The notes beneath the pieces are model-generated. The model saw only the letters and a program-made list of their open reading frames with translations. It did no database searches and was not told the origin of the DNA. Below are positions 22,339 to 30,579 of a DNA stretch of 32,157 bases, piece by piece. Origin of the DNA: Candidatus Methylomirabilis sp. Lineage in GTDB: Bacteria; Methylomirabilota; Methylomirabilia; Methylomirabilales; JACPAU01. The DNA lies in NCBI GenBank assembly GCA_036000645.1, contig DASYVA010000082.1, positions 1-32,157 of the forward strand, given 5' to 3'. The position numbers and the translations under genes are program-made. Each line of letters opens with the position of its first letter. The first letter of the stretch is position 1.

Positions 22339-23148
22339 TTACCCGTCCTCCTCGAATCCGGCCCCCTTCAGTCCGACCAGGTGGTTGAGGGGGCCCCGCC
22401 CCTTCCCGATGGCGACCGCGGCCCGGAGCCCCTCGGCCACGTAGGCTTGAGCGGCGGCCACGGCGGTCGGGACGGCCTGGCCGCGGGCCAGTCCGGCGGC
22501 GATGCCCGCGGAGAGCGTACACCCGGTCCCGTGGCTGTTCGTGGTCTCGATCCGCGGCCCTTCCCGGACGATGAACTCCTGCCCGTCGTAGAGCACGTCG
22601 AGGACCCGCGGACCCGGCAGGTGTCCCCCCTTGACCAGCACGTGGCGCGCGCCCAGGGCATGGATCGCCCGCGCCGCCTCCTTCATCCCCGGGAGGTCCC
22701 GGATCTTCTCCCCAGCCAGGATGGCGGCCTCGTCGAGGTTGGGGGTCACCACCAGGGCCAGGGGGAGGAGGACCTGCTTCACCGCCTCCTCGGCACCGGG
22801 ATCCAGGAGGGGATCCCCGCTGGCTGCCACCATGACGGGGTCCACGACGAGCGCCCTGAGCTCGAAGGCGCGCAGCTCCCGGGCCACCGCTTCCACGATG
22901 TCGGCCGTGGCCAGCATCCCGGTCTTTGCGGCGTCCGCCCCGATATCCCCCAGGACCGATCGGATCTGCGCGACCACGAACTCCGGGGGCAGGACGTGGA
23001 CCCCCTGGACCCCCAGGGTGTTCTGGGCGGTGATGGCGGTGAGCGCTGACATCCCGTAGACCCGGAACGCCGTGAAGGTCTTGAGGTCGGCCTGGATGCC
23101 GGCACCTCCCCCCGAGTCCGACCCCGCGATCGTCAACGCTTTGCGCAT
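22339..23148 (-). CDS. thiD: Hydroxymethylpyrimidine/phosphomethylpyrimidine kinase ThiD
   Basis: Phosphorylates HMP and HMP-P in thiamine synthesis. The 269-residue ribokinase-fold protein begins MRKALTIAGSDSGGGAGIQAD, the family signature, with TAITAQNTLGV, DPVMVAASGDPLL, VVTPNLDEAAIL, HVLVKGGH and the anion hole/catalytic segment NSHGTGCTLSAGIAAGLA. The ATG at 23146-23148 is favoured by GGAGG seven bases upstream; a longer frame would start within the -10 box at 23189-23194. It leads thiD-coaBC-udg, two cofactor genes and a repair gene on one probable message. No TPP riboswitch is present, because the leader is only about 35 bases. Confidence 0.94.
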   Translation of the reverse strand: MRKALTIAGSDSGGGAGIQADLKTFTAFRVYGMSALTAITAQNTLGVQGVHVLPPEFVVAQIRSVLGDIGADAAKTGMLATADIVEAVARELRAFELRALVVDPVMVAASGDPLLDPGAEEAVKQVLLPLALVVTPNLDEAAILAGEKIRDLPGMKEAARAIHALGARHVLVKGGHLPGPRVLDVLYDGQEFIVREGPRIETTNSHGTGCTLSAGIAAGLARGQAVPTAVAAAQAYVAEGLRAAVAIGKGRGPLNHLVGLKGAGFEEDG

Positions 23149-23188
23149 CGAGATGCCTCCGGGAAGGAGAGGCGCGCCCCGCGACTGC

Positions 23189-23194
23189 ATTATA
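23189..23194 (-). promoter_or_regulatory. -10 box of the thiD-coaBC-udg message
   Basis: A perfect TATAAT on the minus strand, 40 bases before the thiD ATG. No good -35 box is seen at 16-18 bases upstream, so an activator or the strong -10 box may suffice. Confidence 0.6.
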
Positions 23195-23294
23195 CGGCAG
23201 GGGGCTCAGCGAGCGCCACGCCGTTCTCCGGGCGCGTGCACGAGGGGTTCCCGGGCCGGGCCCCCTCCGGGTGGCAGCGGGCGATCGCCGCCCG

Positions 23295-25511
23295 TCAGTC
23301 CTGGGGAGTGCGGCCGGGTTCCGCCGCCGGGGGCTCGGGCGGTGCCGCAGGCGCCTGAGCGTACAGCGCCTGGTACCGGTGGTAGCTGGCCAGGACCCGT
23401 TTCACGTATTCCCTGGTCTCGGCGTAGGGGATGGCCTCGATGAAGCGGTCCGGGTCGGCGGCCGGGATCTCCTGGAGCCAACGCCGGACCGCCTGCGGGC
23501 CGGCGTTGTAGGCGGCCAGCGCGAGCGGCAGGTTCCCCCCGAAGTCCTCGAGGACCTGCGCCAGGTAGGCGGTGCCCAGCGTGAGGTTCACCGTCGGCGC
23601 GTGCAGTCCCTCGGGGTGGGGATCCGGCAGGGCGAGGGCGCGGGCGACGCGCCGGGCGGTGGCCGGCATCAGTTGCATCAGGCCTCGGGCCCCGGCTCGG
23701 GAGACGGCTGCGGAGCCGAAGGCGCTCTCCTCTCGCATCACGGCGGCAACCAGGTGGGGATCCACGCCGCGGGCCGCGGAGAGCTCCTGGACCGCGTCCC
23801 AGTAGGCGAGGGGGTAGAGCAACTCCCAGAACGCGGGGAGCGGGAGGGCCAGCGGATTCTGGCGGTAGGCGGTCAGCAGGATCCGCCGGGCGATCCAGAG
23901 GACCCGGTCGAACCGGCGAGCCCGCAGGAATGCCTCGACGGCCTCCTGCTGCAACCCCCGGTCCCCGGGGTGGGTGCGGACGAGGAGCCAGTACTCCTCC
24001 GTCGCCTCATCCCAGAGGCGCAGGGCGCTCAGTTCGCGGGCGGTGGCGAGGCGAGGGTGGTCCCCGGGGGGATCCACGGGGGCCGCGGCCGGCCGGGGCG
24101 GGTCGGGCGAGGCCGGGCTGCCGTGGGACGCGAGGAGCTCCCGCGCCCGCGCCGCATAGTAGTCCCCCCCTGCCCCCTCTGCTGCGCTTTGGAAGCGCTG
24201 CCGCGCCTCTTCCCGATCCCCCGCGGCCTCCAGGAGGCGCCCCTCCCAGAAGAGGGCCTGGGTGGCGTACGGGGAGGCCCGCCGCCCTGCGAGGGTTTTG
24301 AGGAGGGGCCGGGCCTGCCCCACGCGACCGTCCCGGATGTGCGTCCAGGCCCGCCGCCAGAGCGCGGCGTCGGCGAACTCCCCGTCAGGGTAGGTCCGCT
24401 CCAAGCGGGCGAACGCCTCGAGCGCCTCCTGGCGCCGCCCCAGGTCCTCCAGGTTCTCTGCCAGCAAGAAGAGTGCGTCGTCAGCGAGGGGGTGGGTCGG
24501 TCTGAGAACCACGAGCCGCTGCAGGAGGGTGTTGGCCCCGGCGGGGTCGCCCCCGCGGGTCCGGGCCCGAGCCGCCCAGAAGAGGGCGCGCGCCTGGTGG
24601 GGGCCCCCGCGGGAGGCGGCTGCCGCCAGCTGCCGCGCGGCCTCGGGGTACTCCCGGAGGCGGAAGTAGCTCTGCCCCAGCAGGTATTGGGCCTCCTCCC
24701 GGTGGGGGCCCGGCGCGGTGGCGAAGGGGACCAGGGCCTCCACCGCCTGACTGAAGGCCTCGATCCGGTACAGCCCCCGGGCGCGGGCGAACAGGTCGGT
24801 CGCCGTGACGGCCACGGGGGCTCCGAGGGCCTCGAGGAGCGCCGCGGCCTCGTCGCCCGCTCTGCTCCCCGGCTCCTCCCGCCAGAGCTCGAGCAGAAGC
24901 GGAAGGGCTTCCGCCGGATCCCCCGCCCGGAGCCGGACGCGGGCCAGCAGGAGGCGGCCCGTGGGGGCGCGCGGGGAGGTCCCGAACTGCGCCAGGTACT
25001 GCCGGAGGCTCAGGGTGGCGGCGTGCAGGTCGAGGGCGGTCGCCTGGCTCTCCGCGAGGAGGAGGAGGGCGGGCTCGACCAGAGGGCTCTCGGGGTAGGT
25101 AGCCAGGAGCCGGGCGAGGGGGGCAATGGCCTCCTGGGGGACGCCGCGGCGCTGCTCGGCCTCGCCCCAGGCGAGCAGGGCGTAGTCGGCCACCTCCGGG
25201 GAGGCTGCGGCCGCGGCCCGGAGGTGCGGCAGCGCCTCCTCGTAGCGGCCGAGGCGATGGTGGCAGATCCCGAGGAGGAGATCGACCCGGCGGGCGAGGG
25301 GTTCCGGCAGCGCCGGGCCGGCCAGGGGGCCGAGCTGCGCGGTGACCCCCTCGCAATCTCCCTCCGCCACGGCCTCCAGGGCGTCGGCAAAGGTGGCCGC
25401 AGGGTCCGGGGAGGGGGGCGAGTCCACCGACGGGGAGGGGCCCGGGAGGAGAAGGGCAAGGGCCAGGAGGATCGCGCGCGCCGGCTTGGCCTGCCCGGTT
25501 CCTTCCGTCAT
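23295..25511 (-). CDS. Soluble lytic murein transglycosylase (Slt70-like) with helical-repeat arm
   Basis: A periplasmic peptidoglycan-cleaving enzyme of 738 residues. A signal sequence (about 10-28, AILLALALLLPG) is followed by some 500 residues of TPR-like helical pairs (examples LLLGICHHRLGRYEEALPHLRAA and LFLLAENLEDLGRRQEALEAFARLERTYPDGEFADAALWR). The catalytic SLT domain occupies about 575-715, with GVDPHLVAAVMREESAFGSAAVS (catalytic Glu at about 595), GARGLMQLMPATA, NLTLGTAYLAQVL, ALAAYNAGPQAVRRWL and ETREYVKRVLASYHRY. A Pro-rich tail ends the protein. AGGAGG lies four bases before the ATG. It follows the DUF4388 regulator by 34 bases on the same strand. Confidence 0.92.
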   Translation of the reverse strand: MTEGTGQAKPARAILLALALLLPGPSPSVDSPPSPDPAATFADALEAVAEGDCEGVTAQLGPLAGPALPEPLARRVDLLLGICHHRLGRYEEALPHLRAAAAASPEVADYALLAWGEAEQRRGVPQEAIAPLARLLATYPESPLVEPALLLLAESQATALDLHAATLSLRQYLAQFGTSPRAPTGRLLLARVRLRAGDPAEALPLLLELWREEPGSRAGDEAAALLEALGAPVAVTATDLFARARGLYRIEAFSQAVEALVPFATAPGPHREEAQYLLGQSYFRLREYPEAARQLAAAASRGGPHQARALFWAARARTRGGDPAGANTLLQRLVVLRPTHPLADDALFLLAENLEDLGRRQEALEAFARLERTYPDGEFADAALWRRAWTHIRDGRVGQARPLLKTLAGRRASPYATQALFWEGRLLEAAGDREEARQRFQSAAEGAGGDYYAARARELLASHGSPASPDPPRPAAAPVDPPGDHPRLATARELSALRLWDEATEEYWLLVRTHPGDRGLQQEAVEAFLRARRFDRVLWIARRILLTAYRQNPLALPLPAFWELLYPLAYWDAVQELSAARGVDPHLVAAVMREESAFGSAAVSRAGARGLMQLMPATARRVARALALPDPHPEGLHAPTVNLTLGTAYLAQVLEDFGGNLPLALAAYNAGPQAVRRWLQEIPAADPDRFIEAIPYAETREYVKRVLASYHRYQALYAQAPAAPPEPPAAEPGRTPQD

Positions 25512-25545
25512 ACGCCTCCTGTCGCCGGGATCCCTCGCCGCGGGC

Positions 25546-26499
25546 CTAGACCTTCTCCAGCATCGCCTTGCTGTGGAGCTTGTGGACGTTCTCGAGGGCC
25601 TTCAGGTCGTCGATGCCGCTTTCCTCGATGACGGCGTGGATGTCCCGGCTCCCGTCGAAGAGGCCCAGGAACCGCTCCAGATCGGGGGCCAGCTTCTTGC
25701 CTGCAAGCATCTGGCGAAGTCGGGGGCTGGCCTTGAGCCGGGCGGTGAGCGGCGGCAGCTGCTTGGCCAGGCGGGCGGTCTCATCCACGCGGCGCAGTCC
25801 CTCCATGATGAGGGACTGGTTGCCCCGGCTGATCTGCGCGGGGCCGGTGGGGGGGGTGGTCCCCAGCGACTCCAGCTCGAAGTCCCCGTCGCTCCAGCTC
25901 AGGAGCCGGTAGACCGCCCCCTCTCCCCGCAGGTTTCCCTGCAGGGCGTTCACGACCTTGCCGTCCTGGAAGTAGAGGTGCCCCGCGCGCCCCTCCGAGA
26001 CGATGCTGAGAATGCCGGTCTTTTTCTCCAGCTCCAGGAACTGGATGAGGTTGACGAGGCTCATGTCCCGGAGCTTCCCCTTGACGCCGGCACTCCCCCC
26101 CCCGCCCTTCTCGGACTTCTCCGCCTCCGACTTCCGCAGGACCTTCTTGACCCGGACCAGGAGCTCGTCGAAGTGGAAGGGCTTCGTGACGTAATCCTCC
26201 GCACCGAGCTGCAGCCCCCGCACCTTGTCCTTCACCTGGGAGAGGGCGGTGAGGAAGATGATGGGGATGGTCGCGGTCCGGGGGTTCTCCTTCAGGATCT
26301 TGGCCACCTCGAACCCATCGATCTTCGGCATCATGACATCCAGGAGGATGAGATCGGGGACGTGCTCCCAGGCCATCTCGAGCGCCTCCACCCCGTTGCT
26401 CGCCCTGAGGACGTCCACGTAGAGCTCCTGCAGGCGGTCGGTGAGCATCTGGGCGATGAGCGGCTCGTCGTCGACCACCAGGACCTTCTCACCCGCCAT
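25546..26499 (-). CDS. Response regulator with DUF4388 (PATAN) domain
   Basis: A 317-residue two-component protein without a DNA-binding domain. The receiver domain (1-125) has the acidic pair D10/D11, phosphoacceptor D54 (ILLDVMMPKIDGFE), T84 and K106 (YVTKPFHFDELL). After a Gly/Lys-rich linker, residues about 140-235 match DUF4388: GKLRDMSLVNLIQFLELEKKTGILSI, GHLYFQDGKVVNALQGNLRGEGAVYRLLSWSDGDFEL. This module is frequent in delta-type and related bacteria and is thought to mediate protein contacts. The C-terminal 80 residues (RQMLAGKKLAPDLERFLGLFDGSRDIHAVIEESG) resemble helical extensions seen in other such regulators. It begins two bases after the mtnA stop. No histidine kinase is in the window. 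Confidence 0.92.
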   Translation of the reverse strand: MAGEKVLVVDDEPLIAQMLTDRLQELYVDVLRASNGVEALEMAWEHVPDLILLDVMMPKIDGFEVAKILKENPRTATIPIIFLTALSQVKDKVRGLQLGAEDYVTKPFHFDELLVRVKKVLRKSEAEKSEKGGGGSAGVKGKLRDMSLVNLIQFLELEKKTGILSIVSEGRAGHLYFQDGKVVNALQGNLRGEGAVYRLLSWSDGDFELESLGTTPPTGPAQISRGNQSLIMEGLRRVDETARLAKQLPPLTARLKASPRLRQMLAGKKLAPDLERFLGLFDGSRDIHAVIEESGIDDLKALENVHKLHSKAMLEKV

Positions 26500-26501
26500 C
26501 G

Positions 26502-27554
26502 CTACCGGTCCTCCCGGCCACCCAGAAGGGCGGCCAGGCTCTCCGTGTACGGGGGACGCGCCACCCCCCGCTCCGTGATGATGGCTGTCACCAGCGCGGC
26601 CGGGGTCACATCGAAGGCCGGGTGGAGGGCCGGGACCCCGGCCGGGGCGATTCGTCGTCCGGCCAGGGTCGTGACCTCCTCGGGGCTCCGCTCCTCGATG
26701 GGGATGGCGGCGCCGCTCTCGAGGGTGGGGTCGAGCGTGGAGAGGGGCGCGGCCACGTAGAAGGGGAGGCCGTGGGCCCGACAGGCGAGGGCCAGACCGT
26801 AGGTCCCGATCTTGTTCGCCACATCCCCGTTGCGGGCGATCCGGTCCGCTCCCACCAGGACCAGGTCCACGAGGCCCCGTGCCATGAGAGCCGGCGGCAT
26901 CCCGTCCGTGACCAGGGTGACCGGGATGCCCTCCCGGTGCAACTCCCAGGCGGTCAGGCGGGCCCCCTGCAGGAAGGGGCGCGTTTCGTCGGCCAGGACC
27001 CGGATCCCCTTCCCCGCGGCGTGCGCGGCCCGCACCACCCCCAGGGCCGTCCCGTAGCCGACCGTCGCCAGGGCGCCGGCGTTGCAGTGGGTCAGGACCC
27101 GGGATCCCGGGGCCAGGAGCGGCTCTCCGTAGCGGCCGATCGCCCGGTTCGCCTCCAGGTCCTGCGCCCAGAGGCGCCTCGCCTCTGCCTCGAGGTGCGC
27201 CGTGATCGCGGGAACCGGGAGATCGCGGTGCTTGAGGGCCACCTGCTTCATCCGCTCGAGGGCCCAGGAGAGGTTGACGGCGGTCGGGCGCGTGGCGGCG
27301 AGCTCGCCGGCGATGCGGCAGAGGTCGGCGTAGAAGGGCTCAAACGCGGCTGCACGGCTCTGCCGGGCCCCCAGGGCGAGACCCATGGCTGCCGCGATCC
27401 CGATGGCCGGGGCTCCCCGGACCTGCATTCGCCGGATCGCCTCGGCCACGGCCGCGGCGTCCCTGCACTCCACGTAGAGTTCTTCTTCGGGGAGCCGGGT
27501 CTGATCCAGAAGCCGGACCATGCCCTCGTCTGTCCACTCGAGGGTCCGGATCAT
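26502..27554 (-). CDS. mtnA: S-methyl-5-thioribose-1-phosphate isomerase
   Basis: Converts methylthioribose 1-phosphate to methylthioribulose 1-phosphate in methionine salvage. The 350-residue length is standard. Signature segments are [50 protein letters not shown] (catalytic C157), [18 protein letters not shown] and [24 protein letters not shown] (catalytic D237). The family is related to eIF2B alpha, but these residues identify the isomerase. The ATG at 27552-27554 has no ribosome binding site and lies only ten bases after a -10 box, so the message appears leaderless. Other salvage genes (mtnP, mtnB, mtnC and so on) are not adjacent; the gene instead leads a message with a response regulator and slt. 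Confidence 0.95.
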   Translation of the reverse strand: MIRTLEWTDEGMVRLLDQTRLPEEELYVECRDAAAVAEAIRRMQVRGAPAIGIAAAMGLALGARQSRAAAFEPFYADLCRIAGELAATRPTAVNLSWALERMKQVALKHRDLPVPAITAHLEAEARRLWAQDLEANRAIGRYGEPLLAPGSRVLTHCNAGALATVGYGTALGVVRAAHAAGKGIRVLADETRPFLQGARLTAWELHREGIPVTLVTDGMPPALMARGLVDLVLVGADRIARNGDVANKIGTYGLALACRAHGLPFYVAAPLSTLDPTLESGAAIPIEERSPEEVTTLAGRRIAPAGVPALHPAFDVTPAALVTAIITERGVARPPYTESLAALLGGREDR

Positions 27555-27564
27555 GATGAAAGGT

Positions 27565-27592
27565 ACAGTAGCACCGCCGATGCTAATGTCAA
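27565..27592 (-). promoter_or_regulatory. Promoter of mtnA, probably leaderless
   Basis: On the minus strand a perfect TTGACA (27587-27592), a 16-base spacer and TACTGT (27565-27570) end ten bases before the mtnA ATG. Predicted transcription starts within a few bases of the start codon. Confidence 0.7.
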
Positions 27593-27634
27593 CCGAAATG
27601 TGGGATTTTGGCGGGATTGGAGCCTCGGGAGCGC

Positions 27635-27663
27635 TTGACAGGCGCTCCGGCGCCCACTATTCT
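27635..27663 (+). promoter_or_regulatory. Sigma-70 promoter of the permease-glpD genes
   Basis: A perfect TTGACA (27635-27640), a 17-base spacer and TATTCT (27658-27663, five of six) give a start near 27670, about 30 bases before the ATG at 27700. The spacer holds the inverted repeat GGCGCTCCGGCGCC (27641-27654). Confidence 0.82.
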
Positions 27664-27699
27664 CGGCCGGCCTGGCAGCCCCCGCGGACTCCATACACG

Positions 27700-28812
27700 A
27701 TGCTGCTGTCGAGTCTTTACTACCTCCTCCTCACCTTTACGGGAATCCTCGGCCTGGGCTTCGGGACCGTCCTCCCCGCCGTGCAGGCTTCCTGGCCCAC
27801 CTCTCCATGGGTCGGGCCCGCTGCGGCAGGGCTCCACTTCATCGGCGCCGCCGCGGGCGCGGGCTGGGCCGGGCGGTGGGCGCGCGCCCGCCCGGAGGCC
27901 TGGGTCGCGGCAGGCGCCGTCGTGCTCGGGGCGAGCGCGCTGCTCACCCCCGGCGTCTTTCGCCCCGAGTGGCTTCTCCTGCTCCGGCTCACGGGGGGCG
28001 TCGGGGCTGGGGTGATCGGGGTGGCCGCGCTCGAGCATCTCCTGGAGGCGCTGCCCCGTGAGATGGGGGCAGCGGCGGCGGGCGGGGCCGCCGCGGCCGT
28101 GAGCGCCGGGGCCGCAATCGCCTTCTGGGGGGGGCCGCGTCTCATTCCCGAGATGGGGTGGCAGGGTGCCGTGGCCCTTCCCGGCGGGGGCCTCCTCGGC
28201 CTGAGCCTGGCGGTCCTGGTCTTCGCCCGCAGGACGGACCCCGCTGCCTCACCGATGGCGGCGGCGAGCCGGCTGCCCCTCCGCCGGCTCCTTCCCTTGC
28301 TTGCGGCGGCGCTCGTCGCCAACGGGGCCTTCGGGGCCGGCCTCCTCCTCCTGCCCCTCTCTCTCGACGAGCGGGCGGCGTTCTCGCCCCGGGGTGCCGG
28401 CGCCCTCGCCGCCGCCGCCGCGGTGGCCACAATCCTGGCGGGCCCGCTCGTCGGAGTGGTCGGAGATGTTGCGGCTCGGCGGCGCTCGCTTTATAGTGCC
28501 AGCGCCGCCCTGCTCGCCTCCATCGGCCTGGGGTTCGCGTTGCGCCCCGCAGACCCGGGCTGGGGTGCAGCGTTCCTCGCCGTGGCCTGGGGCGCGGCGG
28601 GGGCTGGGCTTCCGGCGCTCTTTCCCCTGGCGGCGGCGAGGGCGGGGCCGGAGGGGGCGCAGCCGGCGCGGGTCGCGCTGGTCACCGTCTGCCACCTGGG
28701 AGCGGGAATGTTCCTCCTCGTGGCGATGACGGGGGCGGGGCCTTTCCTCTGGGTCGGTCTCGCCGCCGCCGCCGCGGGCGGGGGGCTCGTGGCGCTCTGC
28801 GTGAAGGAGTGA
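27700..28812 (+). CDS. MFS-like membrane transporter
   Basis: A 370-residue, strongly hydrophobic protein with 10-12 predicted helices in two halves, separated by a loop near residues 170-190 (FARRTDPAASPMAAASRLPLRR). The first half starts YYLLLTFTGILGLGFGTVLPAVQ and contains GRWARARPEAW, a shortened form of the MFS loop 2-3 motif. The second half has LVGVVGDVAARRRSLYS, a second copy of that motif (G-x-x-x-D-x-x-x-R-R). Substrate unknown; the neighbour glpD hints at a glycerol-3-phosphate or organic phosphate link, but that is context only. It is shorter than typical MFS proteins (about 400). The ATG at 27700 is chosen because earlier in-frame ATGs precede the promoter. There is no clear ribosome binding site. 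Confidence 0.78.
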   Translation: MLLSSLYYLLLTFTGILGLGFGTVLPAVQASWPTSPWVGPAAAGLHFIGAAAGAGWAGRWARARPEAWVAAGAVVLGASALLTPGVFRPEWLLLLRLTGGVGAGVIGVAALEHLLEALPREMGAAAAGGAAAAVSAGAAIAFWGGPRLIPEMGWQGAVALPGGGLLGLSLAVLVFARRTDPAASPMAAASRLPLRRLLPLLAAALVANGAFGAGLLLLPLSLDERAAFSPRGAGALAAAAAVATILAGPLVGVVGDVAARRRSLYSASAALLASIGLGFALRPADPGWGAAFLAVAWGAAGAGLPALFPLAAARAGPEGAQPARVALVTVCHLGAGMFLLVAMTGAGPFLWVGLAAAAAGGGLVALCVKE

Positions 28813-28814
28813 GG

Positions 28815-30464
28815 ATGCGACAAGCGCGCTTCGGCGCGATCGCCGATCGGGAGGTGGACGTTCTCGTGATCGGCGGGGGGATGGCGGGGGCCGGCATCGC
28901 CCGGGACGCGGCCTTACGCGGGCTCAGCGTCGTGCTCGTGGAGAAGCGCGACTTCGCCTACGGGACGACGAGCCGCTCCTCCAAGCTCATCCACGGGGGG
29001 CTCCGGTACCTGGAGATGTTCGACTTCGGCCTGGTCGCCGAGTCGCTCCGGGAGCGGGAGCGCCTCCGCCGGCTGGCCCCGCACCTGATCCGGCCGCTCC
29101 CCTTCGTGATCCCGGTCTACCGTGGGGGCAAGCGGGGGATGATTCAGATCCGCATCGGGATGGCCCTCTACGATCTGTTGACCCCGGGCCGTCGGGTCGG
29201 CCGGTACGGCGGCGTCTCGCGGGACCGCGCGCTGGCGCTCGAGCCGGGCCTCAACGCCACGGACCTCAAGGGCGCCGGGTTCTACTTTGACGACCTGCTG
29301 CTGAACCCGGAGCGGCTGTGCCTGGAGAACGTCCTCTCGGCCCGGCGCCACGGCGCCCAGGTCTACAACTACGCCCGGGTCGAGGAATTCCTCCGGGACG
29401 GGTCGCGCGTGGTCGGCGCCGTGGTGCGCGATGTCCTGACGGGCCAGGTGGCCCGCCTGCGGGCGGCCGTCCTGGTCAATGCGACCGGTCCCTGGATCGA
29501 CGGGGTCCGGGCACTGGCGGGCCTCGACGGGGGGCGGCGGATCGTCCGGACGACCAAGGGGATCCACCTCCTCGTCCCCCGGCTGACCAGCCACGCGGTT
29601 TACCTAGAGGCTCGCGACGGCCGGATGTTCTTCGTCATCCCCTGGCGGACCTTCTCGCTGGTGGGCACGACCGACACCGACTTCGCCGGCGACCTGGATC
29701 GCCTCGCCGCGACCGCGGAGGAGGTGGAGTACCTGCTCGCGGGGACTCGCCGGGTCTTCCCGCAGGCGCGGATCGGCCCCGCCGACATCGCCTATACGTA
29801 TGCCGGGGTCCGGCCCCTCACCTACGAGGAGGGGAAGCGCGCCTGGCAGGTCTCCCGGGCCCACAAGGTCATCGTGGAGGGCGAGGGGGGCAACTTCCTC
29901 TCCATCACCGGTGTGAAGCTGACGTGCTACCGCCAGCAGGCCGAGGAGGCGGTGGACCGGATCAGCCAGCTGCTCGGGCGGCGCGGGCCCGTCCGGACGC
30001 ACCGGCTCGCCCTGGACGGGCTGGACACGGACACGACCGTGGGGGAGGCGCGCATCCTGGTGGATGCGGCTGCGGAGGCCGCCCGCTACGGGGTGGAGCC
30101 GGCCCTCCTGGAGATGCTGGTCGAGACCTACGGGCGCCGGTACCGGGAGGTGCTGGAGCGGACGGTCTCGCGCCCGGACATGAAGGCGCGGCTCTGCCCC
30201 TCCAACCCCGACATTGCGGCGCAGCTTGCGCAGGCGGTGGAGTCCGAGGCCGCGGTCAGCCTGGCCGACGTGCTGTTCCGGCGGACCGGGATCGGGACCA
30301 GCCCCTGCGTGGGGCGGGACTGCGCCGAGGCCATCGCGGCGCGGATGGCGGCCCTCTGCGGATGGGACGACGTCCGGCGCGAGCGGGAGCTGGCGGCGTA
30401 CTGGGAGGAAGTCGCCCTGGGGCAGGAGTTTCGGGAGGGGGCCGCCGCAAAAAAAAGAGCTTGA
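28815..30464 (+). CDS. glpD: FAD-dependent glycerol-3-phosphate dehydrogenase
   Basis: Oxidises sn-glycerol 3-phosphate to dihydroxyacetone phosphate at the inner membrane, passing electrons to quinone. The 549-residue protein begins with the FAD-binding motif VDVLVIGGGMAGAGIARDAALRG, then KRDFAYGTTSRSSKLIHGGLRYLE, the GlpD signature. Later come GAGFYFDDLLLNPERL, LVNATGPWIDGVR, TKGIHLLVPR, FFVIPWRTFSLVGTTDTDF and GNFLSITGVKLTCYRQQAEEAVD, then a C-terminal helical domain with SLADVLFRRTGIG. ATG 28815 is preferred because AAGGAG lies six bases upstream; a GTG at 28809 overlapping the permease stop is an alternative. Codons at the end include a run of eight A residues just before the stop. Confidence 0.92.
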   Translation: MRQARFGAIADREVDVLVIGGGMAGAGIARDAALRGLSVVLVEKRDFAYGTTSRSSKLIHGGLRYLEMFDFGLVAESLRERERLRRLAPHLIRPLPFVIPVYRGGKRGMIQIRIGMALYDLLTPGRRVGRYGGVSRDRALALEPGLNATDLKGAGFYFDDLLLNPERLCLENVLSARRHGAQVYNYARVEEFLRDGSRVVGAVVRDVLTGQVARLRAAVLVNATGPWIDGVRALAGLDGGRRIVRTTKGIHLLVPRLTSHAVYLEARDGRMFFVIPWRTFSLVGTTDTDFAGDLDRLAATAEEVEYLLAGTRRVFPQARIGPADIAYTYAGVRPLTYEEGKRAWQVSRAHKVIVEGEGGNFLSITGVKLTCYRQQAEEAVDRISQLLGRRGPVRTHRLALDGLDTDTTVGEARILVDAAAEAARYGVEPALLEMLVETYGRRYREVLERTVSRPDMKARLCPSNPDIAAQLAQAVESEAAVSLADVLFRRTGIGTSPCVGRDCAEAIAARMAALCGWDDVRRERELAAYWEEVALGQEFREGAAAKKRA

Positions 30465-30490
30465 AGGCGGGCGTACCCGCATGCCATAGT
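30461..30490 (+). promoter_or_regulatory. Possible promoter of the ABC transporter genes
   Basis: TTGAAG (30461-30466), an 18-base spacer and CATAGT (30485-30490) stand about 90 bases before the solute-binding protein gene. Both boxes match only four of six positions. The spacer contains the small hairpin GCGGG-CGTA-CCCGC (30467-30480). Confidence 0.35.
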
Positions 30491-30579
30491 GCGGCCCCCG
30501 ACTGTCGCCCGTCCCGCCGCTTCTCAGTCTTCCCCGGGGATCCCGGGGCGGTTGTCTTCGTCATCGGAAGGAGGGGAGC

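Noticed and set aside
23149-23190. Longer start for ThiD
   Set aside because: The upstream ATG overlaps the TATAAT box and the ribosome binding site GGAGG sits in front of the internal ATG.
23149-23294. TPP riboswitch before thiD, or terminator after slt's partners
   Set aside because: The predicted leader is about 35 bases, too short for a riboswitch; the GC-rich inverted repeat near 23277-23292 has no T tract.
30466-30484. Intrinsic terminator after glpD
   Set aside because: The hairpin has only five base pairs and no following T run on the plus strand; the T run on the minus strand is ten bases away and no minus-strand gene ends there.
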